From a virus, in IMG/VR virus record IMGVR_UViG_3300027861_000034, positions 1 through 58,630 of that record: a stretch of DNA of 58,630 bases. The stretch is one strand, 5' to 3'. Below the pieces are notes generated by a model. The model worked only from the letters and a program-made list of their open reading frames with translations. It ran no database searches and was not told where the DNA came from. Positions 43,988 to 51,759 of this stretch are shown here, one piece after another; position 1 is the stretch's first letter, and every line of letters starts with the position of its first letter. The translations under genes were made by a program, and so were the position numbers.

Positions 43988-44465
43988 ATATCTCCCTTAC
44001 TGCTTTCTTGACCACCTCATAATCTATCTCATCAAGGCGGTTTAAATGCAGATCGTTATGATGCTTCTTACATAAGAATATAACTATATCGGGATAATCG
44101 TAGTCGGGATGGTGCATCTGAGCTTTCTCTTCCCCACATATAATACAAGGCTCCTTCTGAATAATACCTCTACGGGCAAGCTCTGAGGCTATTTTATGAG
44201 CGTTGATCTTCTCCGGATTGTTTCTGATATAATTCTCCTTAGCTTTTTTGATGTACTTCTTAGGAATATCCCTTGCGTTATGGTTTGCACGTTGACATTC
44301 TCTGCAAATATCGTTGTACTTGAACCCACTCTTACCGTGAGTGTGCATTGTGAACGCCTCTGATGGCTTAGTTTCACTGCAACCCTTGCGTTTTGTTGAA
44401 CATGTAACCTCTTTCGGCCCGTATCTCAACAGGTTTTTTCTCGATTTGTGGACTAACCTTGCCAT
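43977..44465 (-). CDS. HNH endonuclease (162 aa)
   Basis: An N-terminal zinc ribbon (CSTKRKGC, then CREC), a long basic helix and a C-terminal HNH core: CIICG, MHHPDYDYP, FLCKKHHNDLH. Free-standing HNH genes beside terminase genes may act as homing enzymes or as packaging partners of the terminase. It overlaps the next gene by 11 bases. Confidence 0.85.
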   Translation of the reverse strand: MARLVHKSRKNLLRYGPKEVTCSTKRKGCSETKPSEAFTMHTHGKSGFKYNDICRECQRANHNARDIPKKYIKKAKENYIRNNPEKINAHKIASELARRGIIQKEPCIICGEEKAQMHHPDYDYPDIVIFLCKKHHNDLHLNRLDEIDYEVVKKAVREIFDV

Positions 44466-44475
44466 AATTTCTCCT

Positions 44476-46044
44476 TTATATTAAAAAATAATCATCATTT
44501 GATTCACATTCATTCTCTTCAGCATCTAAATCAGCCAGCCAACTCCTAGCCTTAGCGGAACACCACCCAAAAGCCTGTGCTCTTACAGCATATCGGAACG
44601 CATCCATAGGGTCAGAACACCAGTTATGCAGTGGCTTAAGTGCTATTCGCTCTCTCTCGTCTACCTCCGGATAAGTATAACCTTCCATTGCCTCGTAGAA
44701 ATAGTCTAGGCGTTCCTTTTGAGCCTTATCTTGAGGAGTTCCGGTATAGAAGTACCATTTATAGAAACGTGATCGTACAACCTCTATATCCTCGTTTATG
44801 TCTGCACATCGTGGCACCATCTCCATACGCAATGAACCAAACTCTTTACGGAACATATCTTGTATCTCTAAGGCATAACCTTGATCATCATATACTGCTA
44901 CAGATTTCTTCTTACTATCGTGTGGTAAAAAGATTGCATCATACTGATACCCGTATTTAGCACTATAATCATCCATAATCATCTTAAAGTGAGACACACC
45001 CATTCCACGACAGGCATAAAAGTCAATTACCCAAGGTCTGTCACCACGTTGCTGAAAGAATACCATAGCGGTTCTATCACCCTTAGAGCCGGAGGTTGTA
45101 GAGGCACCAAGGTCAAACGCCACATATACAGGTAGTTTTTTGTCATAGACATAATCACCGAAGCGGTTTTCTTTGTGGGCTATAGTGATCTGATTAGCGT
45201 AGATAACACCATCTAGGCAACCTTCAAATGCACATTCAAATTCCTGTTGTATCTGCTGTTCTGACATCTGCCCTTCAGCTCTGATAGCTTCAAGTTCTTT
45301 CTTGGTCATTACACCGGTATCACTATTAGGGCGTATTACAGCGAACCAATCTTCTTGCAGGATATTCGTATCAAGGACACCTCTTATGAGCTTATAGAAG
45401 TGATTCTTACCACGTGGAGTACCATTGAACCAAGCCCATCCACCGTTCTGAGCAAGGATAGGTCGAGCGTATATCCAAGCCTTTGGGTCTGATAGAGAAT
45501 ACTCTGAGAAGATGATACCGGCAAAGTTGGTACCAACAATAGTTTTATCGTAGCGATCTGAACCGCCTATTCGGATAGTGGAACCGTTGATGAGAGTAAT
45601 GATCATGCGTGTATTGTTGATCATGTAATCATTGGTTCGTGGGTTTTTCTTAATGAGGTGTTTAGGTATATGGTCAATGAATCGGTGTCCATCGTTATCA
45701 ATACCATCCCATACAACGTCACGGCCTTGCTGAGCTGTAGGGAACAGGTAGATATAGTTACCGGTAGTCTCCATTGCCTTTACGAGAAGCATAGATACGG
45801 ACATATAATCCTTTCCCGATCTACGGTGCATACAGTAAGCTACGAATCGCTTTGTCATCATAGCTTCAATTACATCTATCTGATATTTGCGTGGTACAAA
45901 GTTATAGGGAACTCTGATACCGTACTTCTTTTGATTCTCTGCTACAACTGGAATAAAAAAGTCCTTCATCCACTTCTTGTAGTTCTTTTCGTTCTGCCAC
46001 CATTCGGTAGGTTTACCGATAGCTGTAGTAAATTTCTTGCCCAT
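44476..46044 (-). CDS. terminase large subunit
   Basis: The DNA packaging motor (522 aa). ATPase: Walker A HRRSGKD (73-79), Walker B GIIFSE (176-181), coupling motif FNGTPRGKNHF (about 207-217). Nuclease: AFDLGAS with D311, the LPHDSKKK loop near 375 and the final CSDPMDAFRYA. The order is standard. It is separated from the small subunit by 645 bp, with a small basic protein gene and a forward hairpin between. Confidence 0.95.
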   Translation of the reverse strand: MGKKFTTAIGKPTEWWQNEKNYKKWMKDFFIPVVAENQKKYGIRVPYNFVPRKYQIDVIEAMMTKRFVAYCMHRRSGKDYMSVSMLLVKAMETTGNYIYLFPTAQQGRDVVWDGIDNDGHRFIDHIPKHLIKKNPRTNDYMINNTRMIITLINGSTIRIGGSDRYDKTIVGTNFAGIIFSEYSLSDPKAWIYARPILAQNGGWAWFNGTPRGKNHFYKLIRGVLDTNILQEDWFAVIRPNSDTGVMTKKELEAIRAEGQMSEQQIQQEFECAFEGCLDGVIYANQITIAHKENRFGDYVYDKKLPVYVAFDLGASTTSGSKGDRTAMVFFQQRGDRPWVIDFYACRGMGVSHFKMIMDDYSAKYGYQYDAIFLPHDSKKKSVAVYDDQGYALEIQDMFRKEFGSLRMEMVPRCADINEDIEVVRSRFYKWYFYTGTPQDKAQKERLDYFYEAMEGYTYPEVDERERIALKPLHNWCSDPMDAFRYAVRAQAFGWCSAKARSWLADLDAEENECESNDDYFLI

Positions 46045-46170
46045 ATGTTTTCCCGTATTTAATTTCTTTTAAGATAAACACGGTTTCATATATTGACAAA
46101 CGATAAAATGGATAATAGTTTTTACTTAGAGTCTTTTCCCTTAAGTCTCTTCTCTGAACCCTTTGTGGTT

Positions 46171-46208
46171 GCCCCCTTACTAGCGACTACTGGTATAGGG
46201 GGCTTTTT
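46171..46208 (+). terminator. hairpin with T-run on the strand opposite the genes
   Basis: GCCCCC (46171-46176) pairs with GGGGGC (46198-46203), with an additional TAC/GTA pair inside, followed by TTTTTATT. In this orientation it would end rightward transcripts, although flanking genes are leftward. The reverse orientation lacks a U-tract. Confidence 0.6.
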
Positions 46209-46254
46209 ATTGCCTCTAGGGTAACGGGTTTCATCTCTGTGGTGTGAGCCGATA

Positions 46255-46515
46255 CTACACCTCCTTTACTAGCATTTTTTTATCATACTTTGCGAACCTT
46301 CGCCTAACACTAGAGCCTTTACATACCTTTCTGAACATAAGACCTTGAGGACACTTCTCAACCCTAACTGCTTGACACAAAGATACAGCTCTCCCAAGAA
46401 CCTCCATGCCTTGAAATTGCATTGATCGACTAAACCACATTTCACTAAACACATACATATTCAACAGCTTTATCATCTGCTTTTTTGTAAACTTCTTTCT
46501 ACGCCTTCTGTTCAT
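46255..46515 (-). CDS. small basic protein (86 aa)
   Basis: GGAGAAATAGT before ATG. Highly basic ends (MNRRRRKKFTKKQ and SVRRRFAKYDKK) with two or three Cys. Probably nucleic-acid binding. It lies between TerS and TerL; a packaging role would fit the place but is not shown. Confidence 0.6.
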   Translation of the reverse strand: MNRRRRKKFTKKQMIKLLNMYVFSEMWFSRSMQFQGMEVLGRAVSLCQAVRVEKCPQGLMFRKVCKGSSVRRRFAKYDKKMLVKEV

Positions 46516-46532
46516 ACTATTTCTCCGTTAGT

Positions 46533-46548
46533 GTTTACATCTGTATAC
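46533..46548. promoter_or_regulatory. palindromic site GTTTACA-TC-TGTATAC
   Basis: Lies 18 bases upstream of the small basic protein's start, in the gap after TerS. One variable position is T/T. Confidence 0.65.
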
Positions 46549-46689
46549 AAAAAAACCGAATCATCTGTTGGCTTCTCATCTTAGTATGTAGGATCAACAA
46601 CAAAATCATCGGTAGTGACTCGGCATCATCAAAAGGGATTATTTTCCGCCTTGTCCAAGAGCACAGGGATTAAGCTCCCTTATAGCTTC

Positions 46690-47244
46690 TTACAAAAATT
46701 CTGCTAAAGCATCTTCACCCTCAAACTGCTCCGGCTCCTCTTCAACTACCAAAGCCTTGTTCTTCGCTTCAAAGTCCTTCTTAAACTTATCAACCTCTTT
46801 CTGAACCTTTACAGCTACGTTAAGACGCACACTAGGATCATAGGTACCACGACCGAAAACCATGCAAAACTCTTTAACAGCCTTGGTCATTACGTTGATA
46901 CCACTAGCCATAGCATTTAGATCACCTGTCTGCTGAGCTAGATTACAAAGGGTCTTACTTCTTTGGACTGCATCACTGAATATTGAAGCGATACTATTCA
47001 TATCCATTTCGTTCTTATTGTCTATGAACTGGCGTTGATTGTGTAGCTCTGACTCATAGTAAGCCCTAGCCTCCGGAGCCTTTAGAATACGTTGTGCGCT
47101 CTGATAGGCTGATTTGTTACTCTTACATTCGGGGTAAACCATCTTATAAGCTGATGTCTTACTCATACCACTTAGTACGTGTTGAATAACCATTCGATGA
47201 TTATCATTCAATGCCTTTGGCACCCACTCTTTTGGATCACTCAT
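46690..47244 (-). CDS. terminase small subunit-like protein (184 aa)
   Basis: Upstream of TerL in the same direction. The N-terminal part (ALNDNHRMVIQHVLSGMSKT then AYKMVYPECKSNKSAYQSAQ) is the helix-turn-helix layout of small terminases, followed by a helical oligomerisation region and an acidic C-terminus. It would recognise the packaging site. The start overlaps the upstream stop (ATGA). Confidence 0.82.
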   Translation of the reverse strand: MSDPKEWVPKALNDNHRMVIQHVLSGMSKTSAYKMVYPECKSNKSAYQSAQRILKAPEARAYYESELHNQRQFIDNKNEMDMNSIASIFSDAVQRSKTLCNLAQQTGDLNAMASGINVMTKAVKEFCMVFGRGTYDPSVRLNVAVKVQKEVDKFKKDFEAKNKALVVEEEPEQFEGEDALAEFL

Positions 47245-47378
47245 TTATTCTCCTTTTGTTTACAAATAGGGCAGTTCCATTCAAATTCTATGAACTTACT
47301 TATACTATCGCCTCTAAAGTCTTGATCATACCATCCTATAACCCTAGCGCACTTACGACATACCTTCGGAGTGCTCAT
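47241..47378 (-). CDS. zinc-ribbon mini-protein (45 aa)
   Basis: Coupled on both sides by 4-base overlaps (start in the end of the 143-aa gene, stop in the start of TerS). CRKC near residue 7 and CPIC near 37 form a two-knuckle zinc ribbon. A tiny gene like this, wedged in the operon, is likely translated. Confidence 0.62.
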   Translation of the reverse strand: MSTPKVCRKCARVIGWYDQDFRGDSISKFIEFEWNCPICKQKENK

Positions 47379-47806
47379 TGATCTTGCCCTCTACCGTATT
47401 CCATCCATACCCATTCAGCTACAGACTTCTGTTCATTATGTGTTAGATCAGCCTTGTCAAAAACCTGTTCTATAGCATCCATTAACTTTATTGAGTCTGA
47501 AGCATCCCTACGCCCAACAGTGATAGTTATTTGCTCTAACTGTTCTATTCCAGCTATTACCTCAAATTCCTTCATTTTCTTAGCTCGCTTCTCTTTATAG
47601 TCCGGCTTACAGTTATCACAGCAATACTCTTTGGTAATATCAGTTAGCTGATCACCACATCCTTTACACACCCCTATCATATCCACCTCCTCTTGAGTTT
47701 CTGGCTCATAATGAGTCCAACATGTTGTACAAGCAACATCACCCGTACTTCTATCAGCGTGATAGTTTAAGCTACCACACGGACAAACCGACTTGTACCT
47801 TTTCAT
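47375..47806 (-). CDS. zinc-ribbon protein (143 aa)
   Basis: Cys pairs CPCG (8-11), CTTC (26-29), CKGCG (47-51) and CCDNC (62-66) suggest two zinc ribbons, then a helical C-terminal half. It may bind nucleic acid or RNA polymerase; no specific family is recognised. Confidence 0.65.
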   Translation of the reverse strand: MKRYKSVCPCGSLNYHADRSTGDVACTTCWTHYEPETQEEVDMIGVCKGCGDQLTDITKEYCCDNCKPDYKEKRAKKMKEFEVIAGIEQLEQITITVGRRDASDSIKLMDAIEQVFDKADLTHNEQKSVAEWVWMEYGRGQDQ

Positions 47807-47889
47807 ATTGCTCCTTTGTTATACTTTCACTACAGATAAACTACATTATACCACAATAAGTTCAAACCCTTACTTAATCTTTTTAGGTT

Positions 47890-48135
47890 TTATAGGCATT
47901 CTCTAAGAATATTAGTGGCCTGTATTGCTTCTGTACCTTTATCACAATTAGGAAAACTGTTAGGCTCAAATTTCTTAATTGCTTTGAACATTATATCTAA
48001 AACAAAACTCAAGGGCATATTAGGGTTCAACCTAGACATACCACTATCTTTAGCTCTCTCATCAAGCAAGTTCTTAAGTGAGTGCCATGTGTACTTCCCA
48101 CTCTTTATATCCATTCTAGCTTTATGCTTAGTCAT
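47890..48135 (-). CDS. hypothetical protein (81 aa)
   Basis: AGGAGGTTAAT before ATG. Helical, basic start (TKHKARMDIKSGKYTWHSL). It follows the HTH gene closely. Unknown. Confidence 0.55.
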   Translation of the reverse strand: MTKHKARMDIKSGKYTWHSLKNLLDERAKDSGMSRLNPNMPLSFVLDIMFKAIKKFEPNSFPNCDKGTEAIQATNILRECL

Positions 48136-48147
48136 ATTAACCTCCTA

Positions 48148-48555
48148 TTACTTAATCTTTTGATTAGAAACTTTGTATTCGTTGTAACCATGTATAGGTG
48201 AGAACTTACTTATACCGTTAATCTTGCACCCACGCTTCTTGCGAGGACTACTAACAGTCACAGTGTACTCAGCCTTTCTTCTGCTTGCACCATCACTTGT
48301 TTTGATAACCAGTATAGGCTCCCCATTTGAAAACCGTAGTTCCTTCATCTTCTGCAAGTGCTGAGACATGCACCTAACACCTACGCCAAACGCAACAGAC
48401 AAGGACTCATAGGTAACATCATCAACAGATTGCATATAAACCCATATTTGAAATAAACGGGGATGCTTATCCCAAACAGGATCAACCATAAGTCCAACAT
48501 CAATCTTCACACCCTCATTCTCTCTTACCACTCCACACTTAATAATCTTCGTCAT
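48148..48555 (-). CDS. helix-turn-helix DNA-binding protein (135 aa)
   Basis: First leftward gene next to the regulatory region. Residues ~45-75 (DVTYESLSVAFGVGVRCMSQ then HLQKMKEL) form a clear winged HTH pattern, followed by a strand pair and a basic tail (RKKRG). Candidate regulator of the nearby CCTGTTAAAT repeats or the genome-wide palindromes, and possibly a replication or late-gene regulator. AAAGGAGGAGT precedes the ATG. Confidence 0.68.
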   Translation of the reverse strand: MTKIIKCGVVRENEGVKIDVGLMVDPVWDKHPRLFQIWVYMQSVDDVTYESLSVAFGVGVRCMSQHLQKMKELRFSNGEPILVIKTSDGASRRKAEYTVTVSSPRKKRGCKINGISKFSPIHGYNEYKVSNQKIK

Positions 48556-48642
48556 ACTCCTCCTTTTGTTAAGTTATACCTCTAATCTAACCTCAGTATA
48601 AGGAAGTTCAACTTCCATAAAGAGTAAATATAACCCAAATAA

Positions 48643-48751
48643 CCTGTTAAATTTTTAACAACACTATATTATTCACCTTTCTTAACCTGTTAAATTTTTA
48701 ACAACCTTATAGATTTACCCTCAAACTGCTTACCTGTTAAATACTTAACAG
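48643..48751. repeat. three spaced palindromic repeats CCTGTTAAATTTTTAACAAC
   Basis: Two identical 20-bp copies (48643-48662 and 48686-48705) and one variant (48733-48751, CCTGTTAAATACTTAACAG). Each is a near-perfect palindrome around GTTAAA/TTTAAC. Spacing is 43 and 47 bp. They lie just upstream of the HTH gene on its 5' side, as operators would. Confidence 0.82.
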
Positions 48752-48977
48752 AAATTAGTGATCAACATCGCTAGAAAAAGCCTTGACTTTGCCCTATTGG
48801 TAAAAGTACACTACATCGGCAACCTACTAAAAGGAGTTACTTGTAACTCAAAGTACGAACACTTCGCCTGCTGGTCTTGACCTTCTCTAAGTAAATAACC
48901 AAAAGAAAACAACAAGTCCAACGGAACGTAGTGAGTAGGACAAAGCCCTTGACCTTTACCATAAGGGCAACCCCTAG

Positions 48978-49010
48978 CCCCTTTAAAAAGGGGAATAGTT
49001 TTCTTTCTTT
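48978..49010 (+). terminator. possible terminator hairpin
   Basis: CCCCTTTAAAAAGGGG forms a 6-7 bp stem, followed by AATAGTTTTCTTTCTTTTT. It would end rightward transcripts in the intergenic region. Context for such a transcript is unknown. Confidence 0.4.
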
Positions 49011-49623
49011 TTATCAGAACCTATCCTATAATTGTGCCCTTGGGACTTAGACCCGAATGGGTCGGTTATAGTATCAGTCCAGTATCAAAACCCTAAGCTG
49101 AGTCAATACGCTCAATCGCCACTAGGCTCCTCCGGAAAATGTATACAATTTACTTTGCCAATCTAATTAATTTAGTATAACCAATTTATGTGGGATATAT
49201 ACTCCTCCTCCTCCACTTTCGGAAAAGACCGGTACCCCCCCTTCCCTTTTTCGTTCAAAGTGTTTTTTCTGACAGATTACAGGATATGATGGTGTGAATA
49301 CTCCTTTTACTCCTTTTATTCCTTTTCCCCTTTCCTATACTTTATACCATTACTACCTTAGCTATTGTTACTATCTGCTGGTTGAACTACCTCAAATGAT
49401 TACAGCTATTCTAAGCTATGTTATGGTTATGTCTATACTTGTTATGGTGTTAAGTGGTATCGTGGGCCTAGCGTTACGCTATTGGCTTATTAGGTAGTAT
49501 TCTGTTATCTGCTTGGTAGTAGTTGCTGTAGTGGTGTGAGTATTAGTCCTATTTGTACAGCTGTAGCCCTAAGTTATGTGCAAGCTGTTGAGACCTCATA
49601 AAGTTAATTGTTTAACAATACAC

Positions 49624-49927
49624 ATATTTGTAAGTTTAGTTGTAAGCCTGTGTTTAGTAGTTAGTTATGATTATAATTCTTAGTGATTACTTGTATTTGT
49701 TAGGTATTTGTTACATAAATGTTAGTTCTATTGCAAATGAACAACTTACGACTATTGCCCTGCTTAGCTGATATTCTCAATTCTATCTATATCACATTAT
49801 TGTAATTGTACTTTGTGGTTTTTTGGTGGTCTTAATTTAATTGTATTTTTCTTACAAATTTCTTACAAAGTTTATTCTATTGAGTTTAAACAACTTATGA
49901 CTTATTGCTTACAAATATCTTACAAAT
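49624..49927. repeat. CTTACAAA iterons, candidate replication origin
   Basis: CTTACAAA occurs at 49851 and 49862 (11 bp apart) and CTTACAAAT at 49908 and 49919 (again 11 bp). An inverted copy, ATATTTGTAAG, is at 49624-49634, and looser inverted copies (TTGTAAG, ATTTGTTA) lie between. The flanks are A+T-rich. Helical phasing and both orientations resemble iteron-type origins. Confidence 0.6.
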
Positions 49928-50111
49928 ATTTAACATTGGCACATCGGTTGCTACTCTACTCAATTACAAGCAACATCGGTTCCGCTGGTACTTCTTGCCA
50001 CTCCGATAGTTTACTCACTGCAACAGTGGGACGTGAGACTGCAACACGTTAAACAGTATGCTAATTGAAAATTGAATAATACGGAATTGCTTAAACCAAT
50101 AAGACTAAAGT

Positions 50112-50178
50112 TTGAGCTTAGCAACACAGAGTAAGGCTAGCAAACAACTAGCCGTGAAAACTTGCTAAGATAGCTCAA
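50112..50178 (+). other. strongly folded non-coding segment
   Basis: TTGAGCTTAGCAA pairs with TTGCTAAG and CTCAA (13 bp with a 4-nt ATAG bulge) around an inner hairpin GGCTAG-CAAACAA-CTAGCC, with CAC/GTG between. It lies about 180 bases upstream of the first rightward gene, so it may be part of its leader RNA or a separate small RNA. Confidence 0.5.
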
Positions 50179-50331
50179 AATAATAACCTTAGTTGCCTAG
50201 GCGAAGTTGGTCACTATACGACTAATAATCTTTTGATTATTTACAGGGGGCAGAATAAAGGTCTGCCTCTTACTAAGTGATTACAAGTTGTATTTACTTA
50301 ATGGTTACAATGTGTAGCCGAAACCCAAACA

Positions 50332-50347
50332 GTCTACAAATGTAGAC
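50332..50347. promoter_or_regulatory. palindromic site GTCTACA-AA-TGTAGAC
   Basis: Perfect arms; ends directly before AAGGAGATAGT and the ATG of the first rightward gene. Confidence 0.8.
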
Positions 50348-50358
50348 AAGGAGATAGT

Positions 50359-50898
50359 ATGACTACTATTAATCAGATCGTCAAAGCCGTTGCAACAATC
50401 GACAAAAGCACTACTTCACTAGCAAATGATCAGTGTAAGTTAGGTCAACTTCTTAATGCTTATAAAGATGAGCGTTGTGTTGAGATTAAACCTAAAGAGT
50501 TCTACTCTGAAATTGAGGGCGCAATAAGCTATAAAAAAGCAATGGTTTGCCAGCTTATACAGTTAGCTAAAAATGCTGAAAAGTATGGTGTTGTTCTTAC
50601 ATTGTCTGCTAGCCGTTACATTCAAACTAATGCTAAGAATGAGCAATTTATTGAACATGTTGAGCAAGTTACATCAGTTAAGCAAGGAGAATTAGTTGAT
50701 AAGGCCGAGCTTGAGGCAGGATTTGAGAAGCCCGAAAGCGACAAGTCAACTGAAGAGAAGTTGATCGGAGCGTTAACTACTAGCCTTAATATCTGTAAAA
50801 AAGGCCTTAAAGTTGAAGACATAACTGAAGACCGTATAATTGAGCTAATTAAAGAACACCTATTGATTCCAGTTAAGGAAGCTGTAAAAGGTGAGTAA
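50359..50898 (+). CDS. hypothetical early protein (179 aa)
   Basis: First gene of the rightward unit. Helical and charged, with KAMVCQLIQLAKNAEKYGVV resembling a helix-turn-helix-like core of proteins that sense or bind DNA; the match is weak. It is likely expressed first after infection. Overlaps the next gene. Confidence 0.6.
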   Translation: MTTINQIVKAVATIDKSTTSLANDQCKLGQLLNAYKDERCVEIKPKEFYSEIEGAISYKKAMVCQLIQLAKNAEKYGVVLTLSASRYIQTNAKNEQFIEHVEQVTSVKQGELVDKAELEAGFEKPESDKSTEEKLIGALTTSLNICKKGLKVEDITEDRIIELIKEHLLIPVKEAVKGE

Positions 50899-51037
50899 TC
50901 TTAAGCAATGGGACTTGCAGGGTCGCGACCTAGTTAAGCTAAGAACTAGGCGTGAAAGTGAAGAGAAAGTATTGTTGGTGTTGCTAGTCGCTGGAATAGG
51001 GTTGGTAATGCTGGCAGATGCTTTAATCATGGGGTAA
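50891..51037 (+). CDS. small membrane protein, GTG start (48 aa)
   Basis: GTG at 50891 overlaps the end of the previous gene, with AAGGAAG 8 bases upstream. A basic first half is followed by a hydrophobic helix (VLLVLLVAGIGLVMLADALI). A single-pass membrane peptide of unknown role. Confidence 0.45.
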   Translation: MSNLKQWDLQGRDLVKLRTRRESEEKVLLVLLVAGIGLVMLADALIMG

Positions 51038-51087
51038 CAATATTTTACCGTGGTATCAATTGAAAGTGGTATCACGCTATAAGTATT

Positions 51088-51103
51088 GTGTACAGCTGTA
51101 TAC
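51088..51103. promoter_or_regulatory. palindromic site GTGTACA-GC-TGTATAC
   Basis: Lies in the 102-bp gap after the membrane peptide gene, 36 bp before a 16-codon frame (51140-51190, MVFNRHANAR start, AGGAGATACC ribosome site) that might be a tiny peptide. Confidence 0.75.
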
Positions 51104-51203
51104 AAGTTAACAAGAACCCTATAAAATAGGAGATACCAAATGGTATTCAATCGGCATGCAAATGCTAGGCAATTAGGCTTAAACCACTAACAAGTGAGGC
51201 AAT

Positions 51204-51353
51204 ATGAAAGAGTATTGTTTAAAGCAAGTACGGCTTATCAGATTATTAGCTGTACAGATGAAAGTAAGTGACGATGTAGCTACAGAAATTTGGTTAGAAA
51301 AGGGCTATGCGGTTCGTTATGCCAATGAATATGGCTATTTGAAAAGTGAATAA
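51204..51353 (+). CDS. hypothetical protein (49 aa)
   Basis: GAGGCAAT before ATG. The helical pattern LIRLLAVQMKVSDDVATEIW resembles a small DNA-binding or adaptor fold. Its stop is followed immediately by a palindromic site. Confidence 0.5.
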   Translation: MKEYCLKQVRLIRLLAVQMKVSDDVATEIWLEKGYAVRYANEYGYLKSE

Positions 51354-51356
51354 ACT

Positions 51357-51372
51357 GTATACAGCTGTATAC
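51357..51372. promoter_or_regulatory. palindromic site GTATACA-GC-TGTATAC
   Basis: Part of the fully self-complementary 18-mer TGTATACAGCTGTATACA, the most symmetrical copy, between a stop codon and AAGGAAGGG of the next gene. Confidence 0.85.
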
Positions 51373-51394
51373 AAAGTAAGGAAGGGAAAAGATT

Positions 51395-51745
51395 ATGAGT
51401 ACAAATTCAACAATTACAATTAAAGATAGAAGTGTATTTAGAACTATTTATTGCCATTGGGATGGATATATAGATGGCGTTGGTTTTGAATTAAGAGATA
51501 ATTACAGGAATAAAGAAGCGATTTTAGAGCTACTTAAGTTAGGTGAATTATCTGCCCTTGGAGCTGATATAAGTAAGTGTGTAGCCTACCATAGAGATAG
51601 AGGCGAGGACTTATGTGAGGCCGATATAAATGAGTCCTATGATAAGTGCAGAAAAGAGGAATATAATTACCTGTGGATGCACGGTCAATGGTGGGAAGGT
51701 AGTTCGATTAATTCAATGAAGCCATTAAGTGAAATAGCAAAGTAA
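51395..51745 (+). CDS. hypothetical protein (116 aa)
   Basis: AAGGAAGGGAAAAGATT before ATG. The first ~50 residues (TIKDRSVFRTIYCHWDGYID) resemble a small domain that recurs in phage and plasmid proteins. Aromatic and acidic composition. Function unknown. Confidence 0.6.
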   Translation: MSTNSTITIKDRSVFRTIYCHWDGYIDGVGFELRDNYRNKEAILELLKLGELSALGADISKCVAYHRDRGEDLCEADINESYDKCRKEEYNYLWMHGQWWEGSSINSMKPLSEIAK

Positions 51746-51759
51746 GGAAGGGAATAATT

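Larger units (their letters stand above)
48556..50358. other. 1.8-kb intergenic regulatory / candidate origin region
   Basis: No convincing genes. It separates the leftward and rightward units. From left to right it holds: three CCTGTTAAAT-type palindromes (48643-48751); an inverted repeat GAGTTAC-TT-GTAACTC (48834-48849); GCCCTT/AAGGGC (48945-48968); a CCCCTTT/AAAGGGG hairpin with T-rich tail; a GGACT/AGTCC double hairpin (49043-49080); TTTGTAAG/CTTACAAA iterons (49624-49927); a folded segment (50112-50178); and hairpins at 50224-50241 and 50246-50270. Two short frames (49294-49497 and 49813-50052) look spurious. Confidence 0.6.

Noticed and set aside
48601-48770. CRISPR-like repeats
   Set aside because: Only three copies with two unequal spacers, palindromic and next to an HTH gene; operators or initiator sites fit better, and no cas genes are present.
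49294-49497. 67-aa hydrophobic frame in the intergenic region
   Set aside because: Starts with GTG, lacks a ribosome binding site, and its sequence is biased by T-rich DNA. A shorter 33-aa membrane peptide from 49396 cannot be excluded.
49813-50052. 79-aa frame in the intergenic region
   Set aside because: No ribosome site, overlaps the iteron repeats and has unnatural composition.
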